Shown here one piece after another: positions 41,319 through 51,148 of a stretch of 64,000 nt of DNA (its first letter is position 1; the number at the start of each line of letters is the position of its first letter). Made by a program: the position numbers and the translations under genes. The notes under the pieces are model-generated. The model saw only the letters and a program-made list of their open reading frames with translations. It ran no database searches and had not been told where the DNA came from. This DNA comes from Picochlorum sp. 'celeri'. Its lineage: Eukaryota > Chlorophyta > Trebouxiophyceae. The stretch spans positions 124,001 through 188,000 of the forward strand of contig JAACMV010000019.1 in the NCBI GenBank assembly GCA_010909725.1, given 5' to 3'.

Positions 41319-44186
41319 ATGTCAAAGCATACAGCAGTGTGTGGTAGTGCTACTGCTGGGGGCTCTGCATATCATCGGGCCATGTCCCGTCTATTTTCAC
41401 GCCATCAATGTTATACACATGTAAAATGTGTGGGCGAGCATGCTCGATCGATGCGTCTGGGGCTCTCGTGGTCGACGAGTCTGCAGCCGAACCGACAAAA
41501 GACGCGAGTGTCGTCTCCAGCAACAGAGACAGAGGTGGAGGCAACATCTCAAAGCAATGCATATCCATTTACGGCGATTGAGAAGAAATGGAGGGACTAT
41601 TGGGAGGAGAAGCAGACATTTAGGACGCCCGAGTTCAAAGATTTGGATACGAGCAAGCCTAAATTCTACGCATTGGATATGTTTCCGTATCCAAGTGGAG
41701 CTGGGTTGCATGTAGGGCATCCTGAGGGGTATACGGCGACGGATATCATGGCGAGGTATAAGCGGATGAAGGGATTTAATGTGCTGCATCCCATGGGGTG
41801 GGATGCGTTTGGGTTGCCTGCTGAGCAGTATGCGATTCAGACTGGTACACACCCTGCTGAGACAACGAATAAGAATATTGATCGGTTTCGGGAGCAATTA
41901 CAGTCGCTGGGATTTTCCTATGATTGGCAGAGGGAGGTGTCTACCTGTGATCCAGAGTACTACAAGTGGACGCAGTGGATCTTTCTTCAGTTGTTGAACA
42001 GAGGGTTGGCGTATCGGGCGGAGGTTCCTGTGAATTGGTGCCCAGAGTTGGGGACGGTGTTGGCGAATGAGGAAGTGATTGATGGGAAGAGTGAGCGAGG
42101 GGGGTACCCTGTGGTGAGGATGCCATTGAAGCAGTGGATGTTGAAGATTACCGAGTATGCGGATCGGTTGTTGGGGGATTTGGATGAGTTGGATTGGGAT
42201 GAATCCATTAAAGATATGCAGAGGAATTGGATTGGGAGGTCAGAGGGTGCGACGGTCAAGTTTGCTGTGGATGGTATGGATGCGTGTGTGGAGGTGTATA
42301 CAACCAGGGCTGATACATTGTTTGGTGCCACGTATGTGGTGATTGCTCCGGAACATCCGCTTGTTGAGAAGGTGGTGATGGAAGACTGTGCTTCTGCTGT
42401 GAAGGACTATGTGGAGGCGGCTGCGAGGAAGTCGGATTTGGAGAGGACAGAGTTGGCAAAGACCAAGTCTGGAGTGTTTACTGGAGCATATGCTATTCAC
42501 CCGTTGACGGGAGAGTCTATTCCTATTTGGGTGGGGGATTATGTTCTTGGAAGTTATGGTACTGGAGCTGTGATGGCTGTTCCAGCGCATGACGCTCGTG
42601 ATTACGAGTTTGCGCAGGTGTATAATCTTCCAGTGAGGGCAGTGATTCAGCCAGAGGGAACAAGTGAGGCTGAGCTGCCCTTTACAGAGCATGGGGTTGC
42701 TGTGTCGTCTGCCTGTGAATCTTTAGATATTAATGGAAAGACGACAAATGATGCAAAGCAGGCTATTGCGGCTTGGTTGGCGGAGAATAACGCAGGAGGA
42801 CCAAAGGTGAATTACAAGTTGCGTGACTGGTTGTTTGCTCGTCAGAGATATTGGGGAGAGCCATTCCCTGTTGTATATAAAGAGGGATCTGATGACCCCA
42901 TAGGTATTCCAGAGACGGATCTTCCATTGAAATTACCAGACACGAATGATTTTGCGCCGAGTGGGACACCTGATCCACCACTCGCAAAGCAGACAGAGTG
43001 GATGAAGGCGATTGATCCAATCTCTGGTGCACCTGCGATCAGGGAGGCATCAACCATGCCTCAGTGGGCTGGATCGTGTTGGTATTACTTGAGGTATATT
43101 GATCCTACGAATGCGGCACGGCTTGTGAGCCCAGAGGCTGAACAGTATTGGATGCCTGTGGATTTGTATGTTGGTGGGGCAGAACATGCAGTACTGCATT
43201 TATTGTATGCTCGCTTCTGGCACAAGGTGCTGTATGATACTGGAGCGGTATCAACCAAAGAGCCATTCCAAAGACTGGTATCACAGGGAATGATCTTGGG
43301 TGAATTGGAGTATACAGTGTACACGGATGAACATGGATCCTATGTGAGTGAAGGGACAGAAGGTGCCATGGCACATAGACTCACAGAGGACGAAGTCGAG
43401 CCCAAAGGAGGAGGGTATGTGTTGAAGAAAGATCCTTCTGTTGTGGTCACAGCTCGAGCTCATAAAATGAGTAAGAGTAGGGGTAATGTGATCAACCCAG
43501 ATGATGTTGTCTTTGGGTATGGAGCAGACTCTCTCAGATTGTATGAAATGTTCATGGGACCACTCAGAGAAACCAAGATGTGGAATCCTAAAGGAGTCGA
43601 AGGCGTGCATAGATTTTTAGCACGAGTCTATAGGCTTGTGAAATTCGGCGGAGCAGCCCCTCCAGCAGATGGGGATGGTGCTTCCTCTGATATGAGCCAC
43701 ATTACAGATGATGCCCCCACCACAGAGCAACTCAAGACTCTTCATGCCACTATTAAAAAGGTGTCTGAAGAGACGGAAGAAATGCGCTTCAATACAGGAA
43801 TAGCAGCAATGATGGAGTTTGTGAACGCCGCGTACAAATGGGAGTCCTACCCACGGACAATCCTGCAACAATTCATTCTCCTGTTGGCACCATATGCGCC
43901 CCATTTGGCAGAAGAAATGTGGGAGACACTGGGAGGCACAGGCAGTCTCGCGTATGAACCATGGCCAGAGGCCGACGAATCACTTTTGGTAGAATCCTCT
44001 GTTCATTTACCAGTCCAAGTGAATGGCAAGGTGAGAGGCAAAATCGAGGTTCCAAAGGGATGCTCCCAGGATGATGCCATGGAACTTGCAACAACCATTG
44101 CAAATGTGTCAAAGCAGTTGGATGGAAAGGAGATTAAAAAGATTATTTTCATTCAGGATAAAATTTTGAATATAGTCGCGAAATAA
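41319..44186 (+). CDS. Leucyl-tRNA synthetase, bacterial/organellar type
   Basis: From ATG 41319 the product is 955 residues (an alternative ATG at 41382). The first 80 residues are Arg/Ser/Thr-rich and precede the enzyme, which fits import into plastid and/or mitochondrion. Class I motifs: HIGH as '[13 protein letters not shown]' and KMSKS as '[16 protein letters not shown]'. The editing domain carries '[20 protein letters not shown]' and '[20 protein letters not shown]'. The C-terminus ends '[20 protein letters not shown]' like bacterial LeuS. It charges organellar tRNA-Leu and removes mischarged isoleucine or norvaline. The cytosolic LeuRS is a different, archaeal-like protein, so this is the organellar one. 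It ends 22 bp from VPS25. Confidence 0.95.
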   Translation: MSKHTAVCGSATAGGSAYHRAMSRLFSRHQCYTHVKCVGEHARSMRLGLSWSTSLQPNRQKTRVSSPATETEVEATSQSNAYPFTAIEKKWRDYWEEKQTFRTPEFKDLDTSKPKFYALDMFPYPSGAGLHVGHPEGYTATDIMARYKRMKGFNVLHPMGWDAFGLPAEQYAIQTGTHPAETTNKNIDRFREQLQSLGFSYDWQREVSTCDPEYYKWTQWIFLQLLNRGLAYRAEVPVNWCPELGTVLANEEVIDGKSERGGYPVVRMPLKQWMLKITEYADRLLGDLDELDWDESIKDMQRNWIGRSEGATVKFAVDGMDACVEVYTTRADTLFGATYVVIAPEHPLVEKVVMEDCASAVKDYVEAAARKSDLERTELAKTKSGVFTGAYAIHPLTGESIPIWVGDYVLGSYGTGAVMAVPAHDARDYEFAQVYNLPVRAVIQPEGTSEAELPFTEHGVAVSSACESLDINGKTTNDAKQAIAAWLAENNAGGPKVNYKLRDWLFARQRYWGEPFPVVYKEGSDDPIGIPETDLPLKLPDTNDFAPSGTPDPPLAKQTEWMKAIDPISGAPAIREASTMPQWAGSCWYYLRYIDPTNAARLVSPEAEQYWMPVDLYVGGAEHAVLHLLYARFWHKVLYDTGAVSTKEPFQRLVSQGMILGELEYTVYTDEHGSYVSEGTEGAMAHRLTEDEVEPKGGGYVLKKDPSVVVTARAHKMSKSRGNVINPDDVVFGYGADSLRLYEMFMGPLRETKMWNPKGVEGVHRFLARVYRLVKFGGAAPPADGDGASSDMSHITDDAPTTEQLKTLHATIKKVSEETEEMRFNTGIAAMMEFVNAAYKWESYPRTILQQFILLLAPYAPHLAEEMWETLGGTGSLAYEPWPEADESLLVESSVHLPVQVNGKVRGKIEVPKGCSQDDAMELATTIANVSKQLDGKEIKKIIFIQDKILNIVAK

Positions 44187-44208
44187 TAATATATACAGTA
44201 GCAATAAT

Positions 44209-44879
44209 TTAAAATATCTTGAGCCCAGCCTCTCCAGTTTTACTCTTGAATTTCCTGCACATTCAAAGTTCTTGTTACAGCAACCATTCATTTCGTACAT
44301 ATGACCCACCACAATAGCAATGAACACGTACTTTGCCCGACCAGACTTTTCCAAACACGCGATAACTGGAGCTACAAGCACCATGGGCAACCCAGATATA
44401 TCAGAACCCTGCATTTCCCCATCATGCCCACACAAATCGTCCACAAGAATCACAGACTCGGCCGTATTCTTACACCAGGAGTACACCGAATCCGCCCACT
44501 CTTCCACACTCTTCCACAAAATCAAACATGTATCTTTCTTATCCACCCATATCGCTTTCCCGTCCTCCACAAGAGCGTCCAAAAATACCCGCTTCTCTCC
44601 TCGATCAAGATGCCCTACATCCAGACCACAGATTAGTTGAGCAAGCACAATGCACGCACACAAGAGTACATACGCACGATCAATCTTTTTGTTCCGAAAA
44701 AGAGCAAGGTCCTCATCATGGACATCAATGATGAATGTCCTCGTATGCTTGCAATATCTCAATATCAGACCACACCACAGCTCTTTCTGTTTGTGAAATG
44801 TCTCTGCAACCGGCTGTACGGTGAAGTACGGGGGATACTCCCAGAATTCAGGGAACTCAAAGCCATGACTACTAGACAT
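44209..44879 (-). CDS. VPS25: ESCRT-II subunit VPS25
   Basis: Three exons, 44879-44678, 44614-44332 and 44254-44209, encode 176 residues, the usual VPS25 length. The introns are 63 nt (GTGCGT...TGTAG, no in-frame stop, hence invisible in a plain translation) and 77 nt (GTACGT...TGCAG). The junctions give 'NKKIDR|HLDRGEK' and 'GRAK|KFKSKTGEAGLKIF', restoring the family's ending. Other matches: 'FPEFWEYPPYFTVQPVAETF', 'KQKELWCGLILRYCKHTR' and 'CLILWKSVEEWADSVYSWC'. VPS25 has two winged helices; two copies bind VPS22 and VPS36 in ESCRT-II and nucleate ESCRT-III (VPS20) on endosomes. The third exon is only 46 nt. Confidence 0.92.
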
Positions 44880-45295
44880 TCTTGCTCCAGAGCAGCCTAT
44901 CGTCGCTATCCCGAACCAAACAACAATAGCGTAGAAAAACAGCTGCTCAGAAACGTTGCTAAGGTTGTTGTTGTACGAGAAAACCAAGACTTTGGCAACC
45001 ACCCCAATCCCTCCGTCTATATATGATACCCAATATTCGTAGTATGAATCAGGAGTATCTTTGCGTACAACGTCTTCTTCAGAAGAACAGAGAAAAAAAG
45101 AAAACTTCCTTGTTTTGTCTTTTAAAAAAGAAGAAGATCGACACCAGACTGGGTTTCCCCGTGTCTTTTGTTGATGATATTACCTCGGTAATAGATAAAA
45201 ATAATTGGAATTCTGGTAGTACATTTAATGCATTGGAGATGGATATAAGCACGGAACTGCAAAGAAATACGAAACATTAATGTATTTTCTCAGAC
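44880..45295. promoter_or_regulatory. Divergent region VPS25/PAN2
   Basis: This 416 bp interval carries both promoters. A short plus-strand frame (45025-45280) with Lys-rich low-complexity sequence has no family signal and is not called. Confidence 0.35.
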
Positions 45296-48200
45296 ATGGC
45301 AGAGCAATTTGGTGGTGCGCCTCAACACCCTGATGCGTATGGGCAATATTATCAAGATGATGGATATTACTACTCGGAACATGGTGCGGACGCATCGGAG
45401 GGATACTCGTACGAGGACTATTATGGGTCTGGTCCTGGTGGGCAAGAGTTGTATCAGGCAGAGCATGATGGAAGGTTGAGAGAAGTCGGGCTGGCATGTA
45501 TACATGATGGGTACTCATATGATGGTACATCTGCGATGTGTTTTGATGTGTCGGAGGAGGCTGTGTGGACTGGAAGTCTTCATGGATCTCTGTTTCAGCA
45601 TATATGTCCAACTATGGAGTATTATAGCTGTGTGAGCGATCATTCGAAAGAGTCTATTGTTCAAATGGAATCCTTGGGTGGTGGTGTGGCTAGTTTAAGT
45701 GCTGGACAGTTTAGTATTCACATGTCTGGGGGTGCATCGAGGGTGTGTTACTTGGACCAGGTTGGTGACCTAGGTGGATTTATGTATCAGCATTGGAATC
45801 ATCAGGTTCTGATGGGTCGGCATGGTGGAGGTGTATTCATGTATGATGTTACTCGAGGAAGGGAAGGGGCGTCGTATTCGACGCAGCATGGAGTTGTAGC
45901 AATGACTGGTCCGTTGGGTAGTGGACAGGTGGCGTTGGCTTCTCCAGAGGGCCATCTCTCTGTGTTTGATCCACGGAAAGGAAAGATCTCTGGGGATGGT
46001 TTGGTTTCAGAGTCTAAAGTGTATGCGCATGGTTTTGTAGCACTTGAATCGGCGGGGAATCTGATTGCAAGTGCTGGGTATGGAGGACGTGCTGACAGGC
46101 CAGTCTTGGAGCCTGTGGTGCGGGTATTTGATGCTCGCATGGGATTAAAAGCTGTTTCTACATTGCCTTTCAACGAAGGCCCAGTTGCGCTAAAGTTTCA
46201 TCCCACCCTCAGGTCAACACTTTTGGTTTGTTCTGCAAAGGGCATGTTTTCTTTGATGGATACATCTGGTGTTACCAGCACCACTACGGAGACTCATTTT
46301 ATCGATATGAGAGGAGATATGTTGGCTGCGTGTGATATTAGCGCAAGTGGGGACTGCATGGTGTTTGGAGGAACGAATGGATACGTGCACCTGTGGTCAG
46401 CTTCTGTGGAGCCTGTTGTTGCAACTGGGGTTGTTCCTGAATATGCACACCCTATTGATAGGAGCGTCATCCCATATATCGATGAGGATACTAGTTTTTC
46501 GACGGCTCCCGTGTATCCGATCGGTCTGGATGAATATTATGCATCGTCTGTTGGCCAGGATGAAGTCATGTCTGTTGGGCTTCCTCCAAGAGTTGTTGAT
46601 GCCTCGTTGTTGGCCTCTGGCAAAGTTACTGATTTTGTCACGTATATTAAAAACCCAAAATACGATGAGAATAACCCTCCAGGGAAATCAGCGGCAGGGG
46701 TGTATAGTATACGAAATAAAAGGAGTCAACACAGGCGGACAGGAAAAGAGACTGAGGCTGCCATCCATGAGAGGGCATCGAGGCGAGAGAAGGAAGGTGG
46801 TATTGTGATTCCGAAAAAGTTTAGAAGGACTGTTATTCGGCAGCAGAAAGGGACTAGGTTTGAAGAGTTTGATTTTAAAGCTCATAATACGACTCCATTT
46901 TCAGGTCTGGAGAATGGTCTAGCAAATTGTTACATGAATGCATTGATTCAGGTGTTGTACTTCACCAGGCCATTGAGGGATTTTGCCTTAGGTCATGCTC
47001 CAGAGGTGGATAAAGAGTTCACATTGTTAGACGAGGTTTCTTTGCTGTTTCATATGCTGTCAACGTCTCAAGGGGAGGTTTGTCAGGTACTGTCACACGC
47101 GTTTGGATTTTTTTTTTTTTGATGCATCATGGATACGTAGATTGATCGTGATGATATGTGCAGGCGTCAAACCTTTTGAGGGCTCTGAGACAGACTTCAG
47201 AAGCTGTCGCTCTAGGTCTTTTGGAAGGCGTGAAAGGGGAAAGAGGATCTGTGGATATTGCTGTCGAGGCACAAAAAGACAAGAGTCTGGTCAGAAGGAT
47301 AGAACGCTTGTGTCGATTCATCATCACGAGGATGGATAGGGAGGAAATTGACAACAAAAATGCTTCAGATGGTAGGCATTGTATTCAGGATATATTCTGC
47401 TTGCGGCAAAAACAGAAGACGACATGTCTTACACACAAATTGGCTCCAAAGGAGCAGGAGATTTCCACATTCCAGCTCGAGCTGAAGTATCCGAGTGACG
47501 TCGAGATCTCTTCGATACAATTTTCGACAATTTTGGAAAACTCTTTACACACGTCTTCGGAAATGAAAGCGTGGTTTGATGAGAATGTGAGATATCAGCC
47601 AGTGAGGCAGGAGCGTTCACCAACGAGGCTACCAACTGTGTTGATTGCTTACACAGGTGTTGAAGATAGAGGATTGTCAAAATTTTGGGACTTTTCCACA
47701 ATTGGTTCGTTTCCTTTTGCGATATCGATTACTTTCAGTCATATAGATGGGTCCACATCGGTAGAACAGGCGGATACCTTGGAAGAGTTGAGCGAGAAAC
47801 TTGGTCCAGTTCCGGAAGGCCATCATCGTGACCTGTTCCTCTTAACCGGAGTCATTTCATATGTCTACGATAAGGACGAGGCTGAGGAGATGGGAAAATC
47901 ATACGAAGGTCATTTGATAGCACATATAAATGTACCCTCATATTATGATACGTCTCACAACCCGGAGAAATCAGGTGACTTGGGCTTCACGTGGATGACA
48001 TTCAATGACTTTGTCATTTCGCCCTGCGCCATCAACGAGATTCGACGAACTTTTGATGCTCAGAAGGTTCCAGTGCTTTTGTTCTTTACAAAGGTATCGT
48101 ATCTGAAGAATGTTCAGGGGAAGGAACTGCCTGCAGCTGTCAGTGTGCTCTCAGAAAGTAGATTTATTGAATTGTGCAATGAGCCCCCAATTCAAAAGGT

Positions 48201-48897
48201 GGCCAAGGCAAATCTGTTACCGAAAACATTTGTGCCATTCACCGAACTTGATCTACCGAAAAAAGGCGATATATTTGCTCTGGATGCCGAGTTTGTTGCA
48301 TATTCGGCACCGGAAAAGATGGTCTTGAATGAACAGGATGATTGGTCAAGAACATCTCGCTTGGGTCTTGGAAGGGTGAGCCTCGTGCGAGGCGATGGGC
48401 CTTTGGCTGGTACTCCTTGCATTGATGATTATATACGTTCTGTAGAGCCAGTGTATGATCACTTGACTCGTTACAGTGGACTGTTACCTGGAGATTTAGA
48501 CATGGAACATTCACAGATGCATTTGACAACATTGAGGAAGGCATATCTCAAACTACGATACATGATCGATATTGGCTGCTTATTTGTTGGCCATGGTCTC
48601 AAAAAGGATTTCAAAATGCTTAATATTGTTGTTCCTCAGGATCAAATCATCGATACGATGGACCTGTACTATTCTGGACGAGGAAGAAGGTTAAGCTTGA
48701 AATTCTTGTCATCATTCTTTTTGAAATCTTCCATTCAGGGTGACACCCATGACTCGATTGAAGATGCTGTGGCTGCATTGAAACTGTATAGGATGCACCA
48801 GTCCCTCGTGCGAGAAAACACGTTTGATGAGATGCTCCAGAAAGCATATGATTGGGGGGCAGTCCATGGATGGGATCCAGCAGAATGGTCTCAGTAG
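45296..48897 (+). CDS. PAN2: PAN2 poly(A)-nuclease deadenylase catalytic subunit
   Basis: Exons 45296-47086 and 47164-48897 (77-nt intron, GTACTG...TGCAG, with a T16 tract) encode 1174 residues. Order: Tyr/Gly-rich N-terminus, WD40 propeller (about 70-370), linker that binds PAN3, a ubiquitin-hydrolase-like domain (about 537-890), and a DEDD exonuclease (about 965-1145) with 'FALDAEF' (D971, E973), 'LFVGHGLKKDFKML' and 'HDSIEDAVAAL' (D1127). PAN2-PAN3 starts poly(A) shortening of mRNA. In animals and fungi the hydrolase-like domain is dead; here C545 ('LANCYMNALIQ'), H847 ('YEGHLIAHINV') and N878/D879 ('FNDFV') occupy the usual triad positions. Confidence 0.93.
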
Positions 48898-48905
48898 TAA
48901 TGTAG

Positions 48906-50837
48906 TCAATCATCGTCTGAATTCATGCGCTCGATGACAAGATGGTCAACTGTTCTTCTATCATGTGCCATCGACTGCGTTGGGGATCTGAAGTACACGA
49001 ATGGAGAATACTGAAGCAAATTGCTCACTCGAGAGGTGTAAATGTCCGCATACTTTTCAATCTGCTTCTGCAGTTGTGATCTATCATTCACACCAGCTTT
49101 ACTAAGATATCCCCAACGGGGATTAAACGCATTTCCGTCCGTACTGATCGCTGGGCCGATATCTTCATCTAGGTTCCGCATGACAATCAACAGCTCTGCC
49201 AAAACTCGGTTATATTCTTGCACCTTTTCATACATTTCCTTGCTTAAACTCTGCCCTTTATTCAAAATGCGCTGTCTATGTACACGTATCTGATTAAATG
49301 CAAAACCAACTCTCTCTTTTTTATCCAATAGACTCTTTAAGAACCTTCTGTGCTCCCGTCCACCTGCAAGGGCTACAATTTCAGCTTCCAACTCTCTCAA
49401 GATTAGGCAAGTTCTCCATTTAAATTCCAGTTTCGCAAGCGCAGCATCGGTATATATATGATCACCGATATACAATATTTCATCACCCGAGAAGCCCAAC
49501 GCTTGCTGAACAATTTTTGCCGAACCACCACAATACATCTTATGTCCACCCTTCCCCATGGAGCGCACAGGCCTCATCAACCCATCCTCAGTCACAATCT
49601 CATACAAACTCTGATCCGACCTAAAAAAGTCTGGTTTTCTAGCATTCACAATGATATAATCGAATAAATCTTCCCAACTCTTCCCTTGCTCGAGATATCC
49701 ATTGAACGCATGAGACATGACACATTGCGTATACTGGAAATCTGAATTCGTAATCAGCATCAACGTCTTCCCAGCTGCACGCTGATCGATCAAAGTCTGA
49801 GGCAGATCAGGATCAGGCCTGACGAATTTCTTAGGATTCTGCATAATCTCTGCTTTCAATTTTCCCTCCACATGCGCATTAAAAACCGCCTGCTTGACCA
49901 ATCCATACAGTGCTTCGTAACTCTGGGGACATGTAGAATACGGTATCAACCCTTCATCCAATCTATCAACCATTTGAGCATACATGACAGCCTCTGACAC
50001 AGAGAACAACGTATTCAAAAAGACCCATCTGGATTCATCCCCAAGCTTCACCAAGTCTCTTCCATACGAGAAACGAACTTCTGCAGGAGTCATCATTTTG
50101 GTCCCATGCATCGCACGCTTCACGAACCCAAACCGATCAACCTTTACTATATTTCCCAACTGAGTATCCATAATCAACCCTCGAATCACCAAATCCGGGT
50201 CAAACGTCAATCCATTGATAGGACATCCCATGTTCCCAAGAGAACTCAAACCATATTCATACGCCCGTCCTTCCCAGGCATTCACATCATAATGAACGAG
50301 CGTGTAATCCATGTCATACCCTATCGCTTGAATAGATCTCAAATTCAGCGTCCTCGAGCAAAATATAGCCCTCTGCGGCATGCCATGCGGATACGTTGTA
50401 CTAGTATCCATTCCAGCATCAGCCATATTTAAACCCAACTGATCCAACACGTGATTACACCGATCCTTCAACTCTTCATACTCCATCGATGCAATATCAA
50501 CGCTCCCTTCCAAACCCAGCGATGTGACTCCATTCTTAATCTCCTTCTGTTCCTTTGTGAATTGCAAATCTCCAGATGTGGACTCTCCAAACACATCAAT
50601 TTCAGCATCTGAACTTCCAACGACATCAACACTGGCTCCACTCACACTAAAATGATCCCAATCATCATCCCCATCCAAGTCAAAGTCTTCATTCCGAGGA
50701 AAACAGGCAACAGAAACCCGAGGCTTTCGTCCATCCTTGACCACCAGGCTCTGCTGCACCAGGCTCTGCTGCTGTCGACACCAAACAGCATCAACAACCC
50801 GCACTTTGGGCGCCTTGAATCCCTGTAAGCAATTCAT
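48906..50837 (-). CDS. HAD-family 5'-nucleotidase (IMP/GMP-type)
   Basis: From ATG 50837 the product has 643 residues, intronless. A 150-residue N-terminal extension (Asp-rich, no clear targeting) precedes a HAD 5'-nucleotidase core of the eukaryotic NT5C2/plant type: motif I 'IGYDMDYTLVHYD' with D175 nucleophile and D177, motif II 'LMLITNSDFQYTQC', 'NARKPDFFR', and motif IV 'EILYIGDHIYTDAALAK'. The C-terminus continues with 'PRWGYLSKAGVNDRSQLQKQ' and 'YADIYTSRVSNLLQYSPFVY', shared by the family. Such enzymes remove phosphate from purine nucleoside 5'-monophosphates, tuning the nucleotide pool. The frame continues upstream to 50873 without ATG. It stops 8 bp from PAN2. Confidence 0.88.
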   Translation of the reverse strand: MNCLQGFKAPKVRVVDAVWCRQQQSLVQQSLVVKDGRKPRVSVACFPRNEDFDLDGDDDWDHFSVSGASVDVVGSSDAEIDVFGESTSGDLQFTKEQKEIKNGVTSLGLEGSVDIASMEYEELKDRCNHVLDQLGLNMADAGMDTSTTYPHGMPQRAIFCSRTLNLRSIQAIGYDMDYTLVHYDVNAWEGRAYEYGLSSLGNMGCPINGLTFDPDLVIRGLIMDTQLGNIVKVDRFGFVKRAMHGTKMMTPAEVRFSYGRDLVKLGDESRWVFLNTLFSVSEAVMYAQMVDRLDEGLIPYSTCPQSYEALYGLVKQAVFNAHVEGKLKAEIMQNPKKFVRPDPDLPQTLIDQRAAGKTLMLITNSDFQYTQCVMSHAFNGYLEQGKSWEDLFDYIIVNARKPDFFRSDQSLYEIVTEDGLMRPVRSMGKGGHKMYCGGSAKIVQQALGFSGDEILYIGDHIYTDAALAKLEFKWRTCLILRELEAEIVALAGGREHRRFLKSLLDKKERVGFAFNQIRVHRQRILNKGQSLSKEMYEKVQEYNRVLAELLIVMRNLDEDIGPAISTDGNAFNPRWGYLSKAGVNDRSQLQKQIEKYADIYTSRVSNLLQYSPFVYFRSPTQSMAHDRRTVDHLVIERMNSDDD

Positions 50838-51148
50838 ATGATTTTCCAGTCGAGGATGGAAACAATCATACACGGATAGGAAGGGAGAAATATGTCACTG
50901 GCCTTTTGTGAATTTCAAATCCTCACGCAACACTATCCGGCCTATGCAGGCGCTGAAATGTTTCTACGAAACAATTTAATTAAAAATAAAGTACAGAGAA
51001 CAGGAATATCATTGAAACGATTCAGGGATTAATTCGATTCTGTTAGATTCCATCAAGATTGGAATCTCTCCTTCTCTAAAAGAAAAAGAACAAGAGGAAA
51101 ACTGAATGCATGCATCCTTCTCTGGTTTCAGAAGCAGAAGGCGGGTCA
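50838..51148. other. Intergenic region, nothing recognised
   Basis: The interval separates the start of the HAD nucleotidase gene from the stop of the GH92 gene, both on the minus strand. I see no structured element. Confidence 0.4.

Noticed and set aside
43281..43904. Long minus-strand frames opposite the leucyl-tRNA synthetase gene
   Set aside because: They are shadows of a well-conserved plus-strand coding region.
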